Shown piece after piece: positions 1-8,293 of a stretch of 64,000 nucleotides of DNA. Source of the stretch: Luedemannella flava (lineage in GTDB: Bacteria; Actinomycetota; Actinomycetes; Mycobacteriales; Micromonosporaceae); contig NZ_BAAALT010000039.1 of NCBI RefSeq assembly GCF_039528515.1, forward strand, positions 47,338-111,337, written 5' to 3'. Both the position numbers and the translations under genes were made by a program. The notes under the pieces are model-generated. The model worked only from the letters and a program-made list of their open reading frames with translations. It made no database searches and was not told the origin of the DNA. The number at the start of each line of letters is the position of its first letter. Within the stretch, counting starts at the first letter, position 1.

Positions 1-2
1 CG

Positions 3-878
3 TTCGCGGGGATCGACCAGTCCATCCAACAGTTCGTCGGGACCTACCCGGCCTACGCGGCGGTGTCGAACTTCACGGTCGCCAAGGGCGCGATGTTCAC
101 CCAGGACGACGTGGCGCAGGGGCGCAAGGTCGTGGTGCTGGGATCCCTGGCGGCGGACGCGCTGTTCACCGGCCTCGACCCGGTGGGCCAGCGGATCACG
201 GTCGGGGGCACGCTGTTCACGGTGGTCGGCGTTCTCGCCGAGAAGGGCAGCACCGGCTTCAACGACCCGAACAACATCGCCATCGCGCCGGTCAGCGCCG
301 TGCAGGAGACCCTGACCGGCTACGGATCATTGAGCCAGCTGCTGGTGCAGGCGACCAGTGCGGAAACGGTGGCCACGGCCCAGACTCAGATCACCACGAT
401 CCTCAACGAGAAGCTGCACGTCGCGGCCGGCGCGACCGCGCCGTACACCATCCGCAGCCAGGCTCAGCTGCTGGAGGCGCGCACGTCGACGGCGGAGACG
501 TTCACGGTTCTGCTCGGCGCGGTGGCCGGCATCAGCCTGCTGGTCGGCGGCATCGGCATCACCAACATCATGATGGTCACGGTCACCGAGCGGACCCGCG
601 AGATCGGCATCCGCAAGGCCCTCGGCGCGCCCAGGCGCACGGTGCTCACCCAGTTCCTCGTGGAGGCGACCGTGCTGAGCCTGTTCGGCGGCCTCGCCGG
701 CGTGGCCGCCGCGCTGATCGGCAGCCAGTTCACCATCGTCGGCATCAAGCCCGTGATCGTGCCCAGCTCGATCGCCCTGGCCCTCGGCGTCTCCGTCGCC
801 ATCGGCCTGTTCTTCGGCAGCTACCCGGCGTCGCGCGCCGCGTCGTTGCGTCCGATCGAGGCACTTCGCTATGAATAG
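3..878 (+). CDS. MacB-like ABC transporter permease, C-terminal part (5' truncated by window)
   Basis: The reading frame is already open at the first bases, so the N-terminus lies outside the window. The visible part (about 291 residues) has an extracytoplasmic MacB_PCD-type region followed by an FtsX-type permease domain. The permease part shows three hydrophobic segments (around nt 505-580, 640-720 and 745-820). Between them is the conserved cytoplasmic stretch with ERTREIGIRKALGA, and the end reads PIEALRYE, both typical of MacB/FtsX permeases. Such proteins use ATP hydrolysis by a partner ATPase to drive mechanotransmission or export of peptides and lipids; the partner gene would lie upstream and is not visible. 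The next gene begins just after this stop. Confidence 0.9.
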   Translation, partial: FAGIDQSIQQFVGTYPAYAAVSNFTVAKGAMFTQDDVAQGRKVVVLGSLAADALFTGLDPVGQRITVGGTLFTVVGVLAEKGSTGFNDPNNIAIAPVSAVQETLTGYGSLSQLLVQATSAETVATAQTQITTILNEKLHVAAGATAPYTIRSQAQLLEARTSTAETFTVLLGAVAGISLLVGGIGITNIMMVTVTERTREIGIRKALGAPRRTVLTQFLVEATVLSLFGGLAGVAAALIGSQFTIVGIKPVIVPSSIALALGVSVAIGLFFGSYPASRAASLRPIEALRYE

Positions 879-891
879 GGAGCAGAACCCG

Positions 892-1401
892 ATGTCCGAG
901 CCCACGACCACCGAGCTGACCGATCCGCTGGACGACGATCTGGAGCGCGAGCTCGCGGCCAGGGCCCCCAAGCAACGGATCAACAAGATCACCTTCGTGC
1001 TGGCCGGACTGCTCCTGGTCATCGGCGGCTTCATCGCCGGCTCGCTCGTCCAGAAGAACTCCGGGGGTACGACCGGCAGCGCGCTCCCCACCGGGACGAA
1101 CGGCCGGGGCGGCTACTTCCCGGCCGGCGGCTTCGGCGGTGGCGGCACCGCTCAGGGCGGCACCGGCACCCGCGCCGGCGCCGCGACGACCGGCACGGTG
1201 AAGCTCGTCGACGGTACGACGATCTACATCACCACGTCCTCGGGCGAGACGGTGACCGTGAAGACCAGCGACTCCACCAAGGTGTCGGTGAGCCAGTCGA
1301 GCACGCTCAAGAGCATCAGGACGGGCGCCACGGTGACCGTCCAGGGCCAGACCGGCGCCGACGGCACCGTGACCGCGACCACTGTCACCGCCCAGAAGTG
1401 A
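892..1401 (+). CDS. Membrane-anchored protein with DUF5666-like exported domain
   Basis: This is a protein of about 169 residues. The N-terminal 40 residues are acidic and cytoplasmic. One transmembrane helix follows (ITFVLAGLLLVIGGFIAGSL), then a glycine-rich linker, then an exported beta-rich domain of about 65 residues (GTVKLVDGTTIYI to the end) that resembles DUF5666. I chose the ATG at 892 because AGGGAG lies nine bases upstream; an ATG at 871 overlapping the permease stop is possible. Its position directly behind the ABC permease suggests co-transcription and possibly an accessory role in that transporter, which is inference. Its 3' end overlaps the opposite-strand gene by 17 bases. Confidence 0.75.
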   Translation: MSEPTTTELTDPLDDDLERELAARAPKQRINKITFVLAGLLLVIGGFIAGSLVQKNSGGTTGSALPTGTNGRGGYFPAGGFGGGGTAQGGTGTRAGAATTGTVKLVDGTTIYITTSSGETVTVKTSDSTKVSVSQSSTLKSIRTGATVTVQGQTGADGTVTATTVTAQK

Positions 1402-1801
1402 CCTGTACGCGTACCGGGGCCTCGGCGCAGGCGATCTCGTCGGCGCTGCACACGAGGTTCCCGGTGACGGGCCGGCCGGTGAGCGTCTGCCGGGACTCCG
1501 AGCTGACCGTCGGGAGCAGCCGACCCGGTTCGTAGTAGACCGCGACGTTGACGTCCGCAGCGGAGCACGCCTGCGGCTCGAGGTCGGCTGCGCACACGAA
1601 GTAGCTGAACGTGACGGGTCCCTCGAACCCGGCGGCCGGCGTGAACAGGACGCGGCCGTCGCGGACCACGGCGGTGCCCTCGGTGCGGGGTAAATCGCCG
1701 AGGATCACGAGTGGGCCGTCGGCCTCGCCCGGGTTCGGCACGGCGAGGGCGGCCACGGGCGATCCGGCCGCGATCGTGGTGGTTGCCCAACGGTGGCGCA
1801 T
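1385..1801 (-). CDS. Tandem-95/Ig-like repeat protein, probably a short fragment
   Basis: This 138-residue protein contains a cadherin/Ig-like repeat of the kind found in large bacterial surface adhesins. The marker is GRVLFTPAAGFEGPVTFSY, and near residue 108 TGRPVTGNLV looks like the start of a second repeat. I see no convincing signal peptide or membrane anchor, although this family is normally exported as much longer proteins. It may therefore be a remnant of an adhesin gene or a small free domain. The 3' end overlaps the preceding plus-strand gene by 17 bases. The function is not known. Confidence 0.55.
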   Translation of the reverse strand: MRHRWATTTIAAGSPVAALAVPNPGEADGPLVILGDLPRTEGTAVVRDGRVLFTPAAGFEGPVTFSYFVCAADLEPQACSAADVNVAVYYEPGRLLPTVSSESRQTLTGRPVTGNLVCSADEIACAEAPVRVQVTSGR

Positions 1802-1904
1802 AGCGCCAATACTCCGCTTGACCAGGGGAAATGTCCTGGAGTGCAGCTAACCGGACGAATTACCCTTGGCGGACGGCGTCGCGGCGCGCCGGTAGGCTCT
1901 CGCC

Positions 1905-2258
1905 GTGACCCCCGCCCTGGCCACCGGCATCCTCGTCGGTTCGCTCGTCCTCGCCGTCTGGGCGCTCACCGCCGCGCTGCGGGAGCGCTGGATCAACCGC
2001 GGCCAGCTGGCGCTCGCCGCCGTGATCGAGGTCGCGATCCTCGTCCAGGCGGTGATCGCCGCCAGCCGGATGATCGGCGGGGAGCGCGCCGTCGAGCAGG
2101 CCACGTTCATCGGCTACCTGCTGACCGTCGTGCTGCTCCTGCCCGCCGCGACCGTGCTCGCGTACATGGAGCAGACCCGCTGGGGTGCCGTGATCATGTC
2201 GGTCGCCGGGGCGGTCGTGGCCGTCCTCATGCTGCGGCTCCAACAGGTCTGGGGCTGA
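1905..2258 (+). CDS. Small integral membrane protein, four helices
   Basis: This protein of 117 residues is almost entirely hydrophobic, with four predicted transmembrane helices (about residues 5-25, 35-55, 65-85 and 92-112) and short polar loops. I do not recognise a functional family. The GTG at 1905 gives a first helix directly at the N-terminus. The next small membrane protein starts two bases after this stop, so the pair is probably co-translated. Confidence 0.7.
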   Translation: MTPALATGILVGSLVLAVWALTAALRERWINRGQLALAAVIEVAILVQAVIAASRMIGGERAVEQATFIGYLLTVVLLLPAATVLAYMEQTRWGAVIMSVAGAVVAVLMLRLQQVWG

Positions 2259-2260
2259 CC

Positions 2261-2665
2261 GTGGTACTCGGCCAGGAGACGCGCCAGCCGACCACGAACG
2301 CCGGCCCGGGTCGGGTGCTCATCGGCATCTACGGCCTGTTCGCGCTGGCGGCCGGGGCGCGGGCCGGCGTGCAGATCGCCACGAGGTTCGACGAGGCCCC
2401 GGTGGCGTACGCGCTGTCGGCCCTCGCCGCCGTGATCTACCTGGTCGCGACGGTCGGGCTGGCGCTGGGCAACCGGTTCGGGCGCCGGCTGGCCCTGGTC
2501 TGCTGCGCCGTGGAGCTGGCCGGCGTGCTGACCATCGGCACGCTCAGCCTCCTCGACCGGGCGGCCTTCCCGGACGCCACGGTCTGGTCGGTCTACGGCC
2601 AGGGCTACGGCTTCGTCCCCCTCGTCCTGCCCGTACTCGGACTGATCTGGTTGCGACGGCCTTAA
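2261..2665 (+). CDS. Small integral membrane protein, four helices
   Basis: This protein of about 134 residues starts at GTG 2261, two bases after the preceding stop. It has four hydrophobic segments and a short polar N-terminus (VVLGQETRQPTTNAGPG). The motif-poor sequence does not let me name a family. Tight coupling to the upstream four-helix protein suggests that the two form a unit. The stop overlaps the stop of the convergent ROK regulator. Confidence 0.65.
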   Translation: MVLGQETRQPTTNAGPGRVLIGIYGLFALAAGARAGVQIATRFDEAPVAYALSALAAVIYLVATVGLALGNRFGRRLALVCCAVELAGVLTIGTLSLLDRAAFPDATVWSVYGQGYGFVPLVLPVLGLIWLRRP

Positions 2666-3888
2666 GAAAGGGTCGCCAGCCAGGCGGCGGGATGGGCGAG
2701 GACGTCACGGACGACGGATCCGGCCGCGCCGACGACCGTCGCCTCCGGCCCCAGCGCCGAAGCGCGCACCTCGGCCGGCGACCAGCCGGCCGTGATCACG
2801 CGGGTGGTCAGCTCCTCCTCGACGGCCGCGCGCAGCCACGGTGCCAGCGGCGCGTAGCTGCCGCCGAGCACCACCGCGTCGACGTCGAGCAGGTTGACGG
2901 CCCCGGCCAGGGCGATGCCGAGCGCCGCGCCGGCCGCGCCCAGCGCCGCCAGCATGGCCGGGTCGGCGGCCTGGGCCAGGCGCTGGATGCGCTCGAGCCC
3001 GGCAGGGACGGCGTCCTCTCCCGCGACGCCGGCGGCGCGCAGGATGGCGTCCTGGCCGGCGTACTGCTCAAGGCAGCCGCGCGCGCCGCAGTGGCAGCGC
3101 GGGCCGTTCGCGTCGATCGTCAGGTGGCCGAACTCGCCGCTCCAGCCGTGCGCGCCCCGGTAGAGCTGGCCGTCGAGCACGATGCCGGCGCCGATGCCGA
3201 CCTCGCCGGAGACGTAGATGAAGCTCGGCGACACGTCCGGGTCCTGCTCGCCAGCCTGGAGTTCGCCGAGCGCCGCGAGGTTGGCCTCGTTCTCGACCCG
3301 CAGGGTCAGCGCGCCGAGGGCGGCCGGGACGGGCACGTCGCGCCAGCCGAGGTTCGGCGCCACGTGCACGTGGCCGCCGCCGTGCGGGTTCTGGCGGACC
3401 AGTCCGGGGACGGCGAGGGCGGCGCCGGCGACCGGCAGGCCCTCGGCGGCGGCGACGTCGGCCGCCTCGGCTGCCAGCTCAGCGACGGCCGCGAGCGCGT
3501 CGCCGGCCGGCCGGTCGCGTTGATCCACGTGGCGGACGATCTGGTGGCGGACCGTGCCGGACAGGTCCGTGACGCAGGCCGCGAGGTAGTCGACGTTGAT
3601 CTCCAAGCCGAGCCCGCACGGCCCGTGCGGGCTGAGCGCGAGGCCGGTGGCCGGCCGGCCGACGCCGGCGCGGGGCACGGGTTCGAGTTCGGCGAGCAGG
3701 CCGCCGGCGACGAGGTCGTCCACGAGCGTCGAGACGGTCGCCCTGGTCAGGCCGGTCGCGGCGGCGACGTCGGCGCGGGAGAGCGGGCGCGGGTTGGTCG
3801 CGACACGGCGCAGCACGAGCGCGAGGTTGTGCTCGCGGAGGCTGTGCTGGCGGACGGGGGAATCCACGGCCGTGGTCCGGACTGTCAC
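2662..3888 (-). CDS. xylR: ROK-family transcriptional repressor, probable xylose repressor
   Basis: This protein of 408 residues has an N-terminal winged helix-turn-helix (about residues 28-75, LSRADVAAATGLTRATVSTLV). A ROK sugar-kinase-like domain follows, with the zinc-binding signature CHCGARGCLEQYAG and EVGIGAGIVLDG. ROK repressors of this layout (XylR, NagC type) release DNA when they bind a sugar. It is transcribed divergently from xylA with 70 bases between the starts, the classic arrangement for a xylose repressor that controls xylA-xylB and itself. No functional kinase activity is expected, because this subgroup with the fused HTH acts as a sensor. The symbol is assigned from context. 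Confidence 0.85.
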   Translation of the reverse strand: MTVRTTAVDSPVRQHSLREHNLALVLRRVATNPRPLSRADVAAATGLTRATVSTLVDDLVAGGLLAELEPVPRAGVGRPATGLALSPHGPCGLGLEINVDYLAACVTDLSGTVRHQIVRHVDQRDRPAGDALAAVAELAAEAADVAAAEGLPVAGAALAVPGLVRQNPHGGGHVHVAPNLGWRDVPVPAALGALTLRVENEANLAALGELQAGEQDPDVSPSFIYVSGEVGIGAGIVLDGQLYRGAHGWSGEFGHLTIDANGPRCHCGARGCLEQYAGQDAILRAAGVAGEDAVPAGLERIQRLAQAADPAMLAALGAAGAALGIALAGAVNLLDVDAVVLGGSYAPLAPWLRAAVEEELTTRVITAGWSPAEVRASALGPEATVVGAAGSVVRDVLAHPAAWLATLS

Positions 3889-3958
3889 CCCTTGACAATG
3901 TCACACCGACGTTAATAAGTTCAACCACTATACAAACGGCGTCCCGGAGGCAGACATA
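3889..3958 (+). promoter_or_regulatory. Divergent xylR/xylA promoter and probable operator
   Basis: The 70-base spacer contains TTGACA at 3892-3897, possible -10 hexamers near 3913-3920, and an A/T-rich imperfect dyad from GTTAATAAGTT (3911) to TATACAAAC (3938). A GGAGG ribosome site at 3946-3950 lies eight bases before the xylA ATG. The AT-rich dyad in otherwise GC-rich DNA is where I would place the ROK repressor operator. That placement is inference. Confidence 0.55.
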
Positions 3959-5146
3959 ATGACTACGCAGCCCACCAAGGCGGACAAATTCACCTTCGGC
4001 CTCTGGACCGTCGGCTGGCAGGCCCGCGACCCGTTCGGGGCCGCCACCCGCGCCGCCCTCGACCCGGTGGAGATCGCGCACAAGCTCGCCGAGCTCGGCG
4101 CGTACGGCCTGACGTTCCACGACGACGACCTCATCCCGTTCGGCTCCGACGACGCCACCCGCGACGGCCACATCGCCCGGTTCCGCAAGGCGCTCGACGA
4201 GACCGGCCTGGTCGTCCCGATGGCCACCACGAACCTGTTCGAGCAGCCCGTCTTCAAGGACGGCGGCTTCACCAACAACGACCGCGACATCCGGCGGTAC
4301 GCGCTGCGCAAGGTCATGCGCAACATCGACCTGGCCGCGGAGTTGGGCGCCGAGACCTACGTCATGTGGGGCGGCCGCGAGGGCTCCGAGTACGACGGGG
4401 TGAAGGACGTCCGCGCCGCCCTGGACCGTTACCGCGAGGGCGTCGACACCCTGGCGCAGTACGTCATCGACCGCGGCTACGGCATCCGCTTCGCCCTGGA
4501 GCCCAAGCCGAACGAGCCCCGCGGCGACATCCTGCTGCCGACCGTCGGCCACGCGCTCGCGTTCATCGAGTCGCTGGACCACTCGGAGATGGTCGGCCTC
4601 AACCCCGAGGTGGGCCACGAGCAGATGGCCGGCCTAAACTTCGTGCACGGCATCGCGCAGGCCCTGTGGCACGGCAAGCTCTTCCACATCGACCTCAACG
4701 GCCAGCGCGGCATCAAGTACGACCAGGATCTTGTTTTTGGTCACGGCGACCTGATCAACGCGTTCTTCCTGGTCGACCTGCTGGAGTTCGGCGGCGTCGA
4801 CGGTGCCCGCGCCTACGACGGCCCGCGCCACTTCGACTACAAGCCGTCCCGCACCGAGAACTTCGACGGCGTGTGGGCGTCGGCGGCCGCCAACATGCGC
4901 ACGTACCTGCTGCTCAAGGAGCGCGCGGCGGCGTACCGGGCCGACCCCGAGGTGGCCGAGGCCCTGGCCGCCGCCCGGGTCGCCGGCACGCGCGAGTCGA
5001 CCCTGGCCGAGGGCGAGACCTACCAGGATCTGCTCAACGACCGGTCGTCGTTCGAGGACTTCGACATCGACGCCGCCGGCGCCCGGGGCAGCCACTTCGT
5101 CCGCCTCAACCAGCTCGGCATCGAACATTTGTTGGGAGCGCGATGA
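3959..5146 (+). CDS. xylA: Xylose isomerase
   Basis: This enzyme interconverts D-xylose and D-xylulose (and D-glucose and fructose) in the cytoplasm. At 395 residues it matches the usual length of the actinobacterial class I enzymes. Recognisable signatures are the catalytic histidine region TFHDDDLIPF, MWGGREGSEYD, the metal ligand stretch LEPKPNEPRGD, GLNPEVGHEQMAG, and FHIDLNGQRGIKYDQD. A GGAGG ribosome site precedes the ATG. The stop overlaps the xylB start (ATGA), so the two are translationally coupled, and the divergent ROK repressor probably controls both. Confidence 0.97.
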   Translation: MTTQPTKADKFTFGLWTVGWQARDPFGAATRAALDPVEIAHKLAELGAYGLTFHDDDLIPFGSDDATRDGHIARFRKALDETGLVVPMATTNLFEQPVFKDGGFTNNDRDIRRYALRKVMRNIDLAAELGAETYVMWGGREGSEYDGVKDVRAALDRYREGVDTLAQYVIDRGYGIRFALEPKPNEPRGDILLPTVGHALAFIESLDHSEMVGLNPEVGHEQMAGLNFVHGIAQALWHGKLFHIDLNGQRGIKYDQDLVFGHGDLINAFFLVDLLEFGGVDGARAYDGPRHFDYKPSRTENFDGVWASAAANMRTYLLLKERAAAYRADPEVAEALAAARVAGTRESTLAEGETYQDLLNDRSSFEDFDIDAAGARGSHFVRLNQLGIEHLLGAR

Positions 5147-6579
5147 ACGACAACGCTGGGCGGCCTTACGGCCGGCTGGTAGCGGGAGTCGACTCGTCGA
5201 CCCAGAGCTGCAAGGTCGTCGTCCGGGACGCGGAGACGGGGGCGCTGGTCCGTGAGGGCCGCGCCACCCACCCGGACGGCACGGAGGTCGACCCCGCCTT
5301 CTGGTGGTCGGCTCTGAACGACGCGATCGACGCGGCCGGCGGCCTGGACGATGTGGCCGCCGTCAGCGTCGGCGCGCAACAGCACGGCATGGTGTGTCTT
5401 GACGGATCAGGTTCCGTGGTGCGGCCCGCTCTCCTCTGGAACGACACCCGGTCGGCGGGTGCCGCCGCCGACCTGATCGCCGACCTGGGCGGCGGCTCTG
5501 TGGGGGCCGCCGCCTGGGCCGACGCCGTCGGCAGCGTGCCGGTCGCCTCGTTCACCGTCACCAAGCTGCGCTGGTTGGCGGCGAACGAGCCGGCATCGGC
5601 GGAGCGCACCGAGGTCGTCTGCCTGCCGCACGACTGGCTCACGTGGAAGCTCTCCGGCTCGACGGACCCGTTCGCGGTGACGACCGACCGGGGCGACGCG
5701 AGCGGCACGGGCTACTGGTCGCCCCGCACTGGCGATTACCGTCCCGACCTGCTCAAACTCGCCCTCGGCAAGGACGCGGGCACACCCCGCGTGCTCGGTC
5801 CCGCCGAGACCGCCGCCCACGCCCCGTCGGGCTTCTCCCTGGGCGTGGGTACGGGCGACAACGCGGCGGCCGCGCTCGGCGTGGGCGCCCGTCCGGGCGA
5901 CGTGATCGTCTCCATCGGCACGTCCGGCACCGTCTTCACGGTCGCCGAGGTGCCGGCCGCCGACGCGACCGGCACGGTGGCCGGCTTCGCCGACGCGACG
6001 GGTCGCTTCCTGCCCCTGGTCTGCACGCTCAACGCGGCCCGGGTGCTCAACAGCGCGGCCACCCTGCTGAACGTGTCGCTCGACGAGCTGTCATCGCTCG
6101 CGTTGTCGGCCCCCGCCGGGGCCGACGGCCTGACGCTCGTCCCCTACCTGGAGGGCGAGCGCACGCCGAACAAGCCGGACGCGACCGGGTCGTTGCACGG
6201 GCTGACCCTGTCGACGATGACGCCTGCCCTGGTCGCCCGCGCGGCCGTCGAGGGCATGCTCTGCGCGCTCGCCGACTGCCTCGACGCCCTGGTCGCCCAG
6301 GGTGCCGTGGTGAACCGGGTGATCCTGGTCGGCGGCGGGGCCCGGTCGGAGGCGGTGCGCCGCATCGCCCCGTCGGTGTTCGGTTGCACCGTGCTCGTCC
6401 CGCCGCCCGGCGAGTACGTCGCCGACGGCGCCGCCCGCCAGGCGGCCTGGGTGGCGCTCGGCGGCGACGAGGCCCCGACGTGGTCGTCCCTGGAGCCCGA
6501 GCGCTTCGAGGCCGATCCGACCCCGTCGGTCCGCGCCCGCTACGCCGAGGCGCGCGACCTCACGCTCAACCGCCTGTAG
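5143..6579 (+). CDS. xylB: Xylulokinase
   Basis: This FGGY-family kinase of 478 residues phosphorylates D-xylulose to xylulose 5-phosphate, feeding the pentose phosphate pathway. The N-terminal phosphate-binding motif reads VAGVDSSTQSCKVVV, followed by the substrate region SVGAQQHGMVCLD and LLWNDTRS. The ATP-binding C-terminal half carries SIGTSGTVF and VGGGARSEAVRRI. The ATG is inside the xylA stop (ATGA overlap), with GGGAGCG upstream. A strong hairpin lies 22 bases after the stop. Together with xylA it is a complete xylose utilisation operon; no xylose transporter is visible. Confidence 0.95.
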   Translation: MNDNAGRPYGRLVAGVDSSTQSCKVVVRDAETGALVREGRATHPDGTEVDPAFWWSALNDAIDAAGGLDDVAAVSVGAQQHGMVCLDGSGSVVRPALLWNDTRSAGAAADLIADLGGGSVGAAAWADAVGSVPVASFTVTKLRWLAANEPASAERTEVVCLPHDWLTWKLSGSTDPFAVTTDRGDASGTGYWSPRTGDYRPDLLKLALGKDAGTPRVLGPAETAAHAPSGFSLGVGTGDNAAAALGVGARPGDVIVSIGTSGTVFTVAEVPAADATGTVAGFADATGRFLPLVCTLNAARVLNSAATLLNVSLDELSSLALSAPAGADGLTLVPYLEGERTPNKPDATGSLHGLTLSTMTPALVARAAVEGMLCALADCLDALVAQGAVVNRVILVGGGARSEAVRRIAPSVFGCTVLVPPPGEYVADGAARQAAWVALGGDEAPTWSSLEPERFEADPTPSVRARYAEARDLTLNRL

Positions 6580-6601
6580 ACATCCTCTCCTCTCAGGGAT
6601 G

Positions 6602-6641
6602 GTGAACCGGGCTGGCACCCAGCGGTGCCAGCCCGGTTCAC
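6602..6641 (+). terminator. Terminator after xylAB (also usable by the convergent gene)
   Basis: A perfect 18-bp stem (6602-6619 paired with 6624-6641) is capped by a CAGC tetraloop. It lies between the xylB stop and the stop of the convergent GNAT gene at 6646. The 3' side continues CGCTTTC, so there is a short U run only. It probably serves both strands. Confidence 0.85.
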
Positions 6642-6645
6642 GCTT

Positions 6646-7557
6646 TCAACCACCCCAGGAGCCGAGCTGCTCGATGGCCGGTTCGCACGGGCACGTTGCC
6701 GGCAGTTCGTTCAGCAGCGGGGTCACCACCCCGAACAGCTGCGCGATGACAACCGTGCCCAGCACCCAGCCGACGAGGAGCCCGCCCGCGCGCACGGGAC
6801 GCCGGCGCAGGATTCGCAACGCCACGACCGGTACGGCGACGGTGGGCACCGCCGCGACGAGAATCGCCGCCATCAGCCCCGCCGCCAGCTGATCCGACAC
6901 GTCGGCGCGTCCGGTGAACAGGCCCACGTAGGCGAAGAGCCAGAAGGCCAGCAACTGACCGACGATCCCGTGCCCGAGGCCCCCCAGGCACTCCCATACC
7001 GCCCGCCGCCAGCTCCGCGCCGGCGTCAGCCGCTTGATGAGTACGTCCATGGGCCCCATGTGCGGGGTGTCCGCGACGGCCACCTGCTTCCAGCCCCACG
7101 ACCGGTAGACGTCGCGTGCCGGCGCGGCGGGGTTCGCGAACAGGGTCGCGAAGGGTTCGGGTCGCCCGCGTAGGAGGTCGCGCATCAGCGTGCCCGCGAT
7201 GCCCTGACGCCGCTCGTCCGGGTGCACCACCAACTCCATGACAGCGAACTTCTCCGCGCCGCTGACCAGGTCGGGTTCCTCGCCGGCGTGGCGCCACCAC
7301 CGGTCCACGGGAAACGTGAACCCGAACGCGAAGCCGATGATGTGGTCGGTGCGGCCGGCCGGTTCGGCGACGATGAGCGCGAAGCCGGACCGGGTGGTGT
7401 TCCCGATGAGATTCTGCTCGAACTCGGCGGCCTGTTCCTCGGTCTCGTTGTACGGCGGCTCGCCGTAGACGCGCCGGTACAGCGACGCGAACTCGTCCGC
7501 CCTCGCGGCAACCTCGTCCCCTGCCATCCGCCGCACCGCGTAGGACGTCAAGCTCAT
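6646..7557 (-). CDS. GNAT acetyltransferase domain fused to a C-terminal membrane domain
   Basis: This protein has 303 residues. Residues 1-180 form a GNAT fold: MELVVHPDERRQGIAGTLM is the acetyl-CoA pyrophosphate-binding motif, and VYRSWGWKQVA is the usual C-terminal motif. The remaining 120 residues contain three hydrophobic helices (about residues 200-222, 228-255 and 262-285) and a CPC motif near the end. GNAT enzymes are normally soluble, so a membrane-tethered form is unusual. I see no frameshift between the halves. The substrate is unknown. The gene is convergent with xylB and lies across the terminator. Confidence 0.8.
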   Translation of the reverse strand: MSLTSYAVRRMAGDEVAARADEFASLYRRVYGEPPYNETEEQAAEFEQNLIGNTTRSGFALIVAEPAGRTDHIIGFAFGFTFPVDRWWRHAGEEPDLVSGAEKFAVMELVVHPDERRQGIAGTLMRDLLRGRPEPFATLFANPAAPARDVYRSWGWKQVAVADTPHMGPMDVLIKRLTPARSWRRAVWECLGGLGHGIVGQLLAFWLFAYVGLFTGRADVSDQLAAGLMAAILVAAVPTVAVPVVALRILRRRPVRAGGLLVGWVLGTVVIAQLFGVVTPLLNELPATCPCEPAIEQLGSWGG

Positions 7558-7610
7558 GGCGGCCGATGTTAGGCCACCTACGTGTGGAAATCAGGCGTCG
7601 AATAGCCCGC

Positions 7611-7925
7611 CTAACTGTCCAAACGTCGGCCGGGATCCGCCAGGTAGGCCTCCACGTCGGCGACCTTCTTCGTCAGGGCGTTCTCGACGCCCGGGCGGAC
7701 GTCGGCCTTCATGACCACGCTGACCCGCGGAGCGCGGGCCTGGACGGCGTCGACGGCGGCCTTGAGGACCGCCATCACCTCGTCCCAGTCGCCCTCGACG
7801 GTGGTGAACATGGCGTCCGTGCGGTTCGGCAGGCCGGACCCGCGGACCACGCGCACGGCGTCCGCGACGTACTCCCCGACGGACTCGCCGACGCCCAGCG
7901 GCGTGATCGAGAACGACAACAGCAT
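7611..7925 (-). CDS. MTH1187/YkoF-type thiamine-binding protein
   Basis: This small protein of 104 residues matches the MTH1187 family (PF01910). It begins MLLSFSITPLGVGESVGEYV, has the central GNAT-free alpha/beta pattern of that family and contains VSVVMKADVRPG. Members form small ferredoxin-like oligomers, and some bind thiamine or its precursors. No thiamine biosynthesis or transport gene is adjacent, and I saw no TPP riboswitch upstream, so its ligand here is inferred from the family only. Confidence 0.8.
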   Translation of the reverse strand: MLLSFSITPLGVGESVGEYVADAVRVVRGSGLPNRTDAMFTTVEGDWDEVMAVLKAAVDAVQARAPRVSVVMKADVRPGVENALTKKVADVEAYLADPGRRLDS

Positions 7926-8293
7926 GTGTCGAGCCTAGTCGCGGAGGGTCGCGCAGCTGGCCGGGACGTGACCAATGGGCGGACTTTTCTGCTCAGGCGC
8001 CGTTTTCCCAGCCCGGGAAACCATCAAAAGGTGACCGATTCCGATGTGGACGGTCAAGATCCAAGTATGCCAAGGACTATCGGAAGAAGTCCGAGAAGAA
8101 GAACAACAAGAAGTAGCCTCGGCCCCACGGACCGCGTCGGCCGCCGCGCCGGCGCGGTCAAGGGTCGGCCGCACCCAACGGCGTGCGGGACAATGACCTT
8201 GGCGTATGTAACTTTCCGGTTCCGCTTGGGCTTGGACACGGGCTGTGATGATGTCCGTTGACATGCTTGAATGCCCCTAGCGACCATCCCCGG
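7926..8293. other. Intergenic region upstream of the GH9 cellulase
   Basis: This 368-base spacer has no gene that I can support. It contains an inverted repeat TTTCCC-AGCCC-GGGAAA at 8004-8020, a possible operator for the cellulase gene. It also has TTGACA at 8258-8263. I did not find the TGGGAGCGCTCCCA-type operator seen at many actinomycete cellulase genes. A stretch at 8060-8116 reads as a lysine-rich tail in a frame with G/C-rich third positions and a TAG stop. It has no start codon in frame and is not called as a gene. Confidence 0.5.

Noticed and set aside
7926..8030. TPP riboswitch upstream of the thiamine-binding-type gene
   Set aside because: I found no CTGAGA-type or other conserved thi-box elements on the minus strand before 7925.
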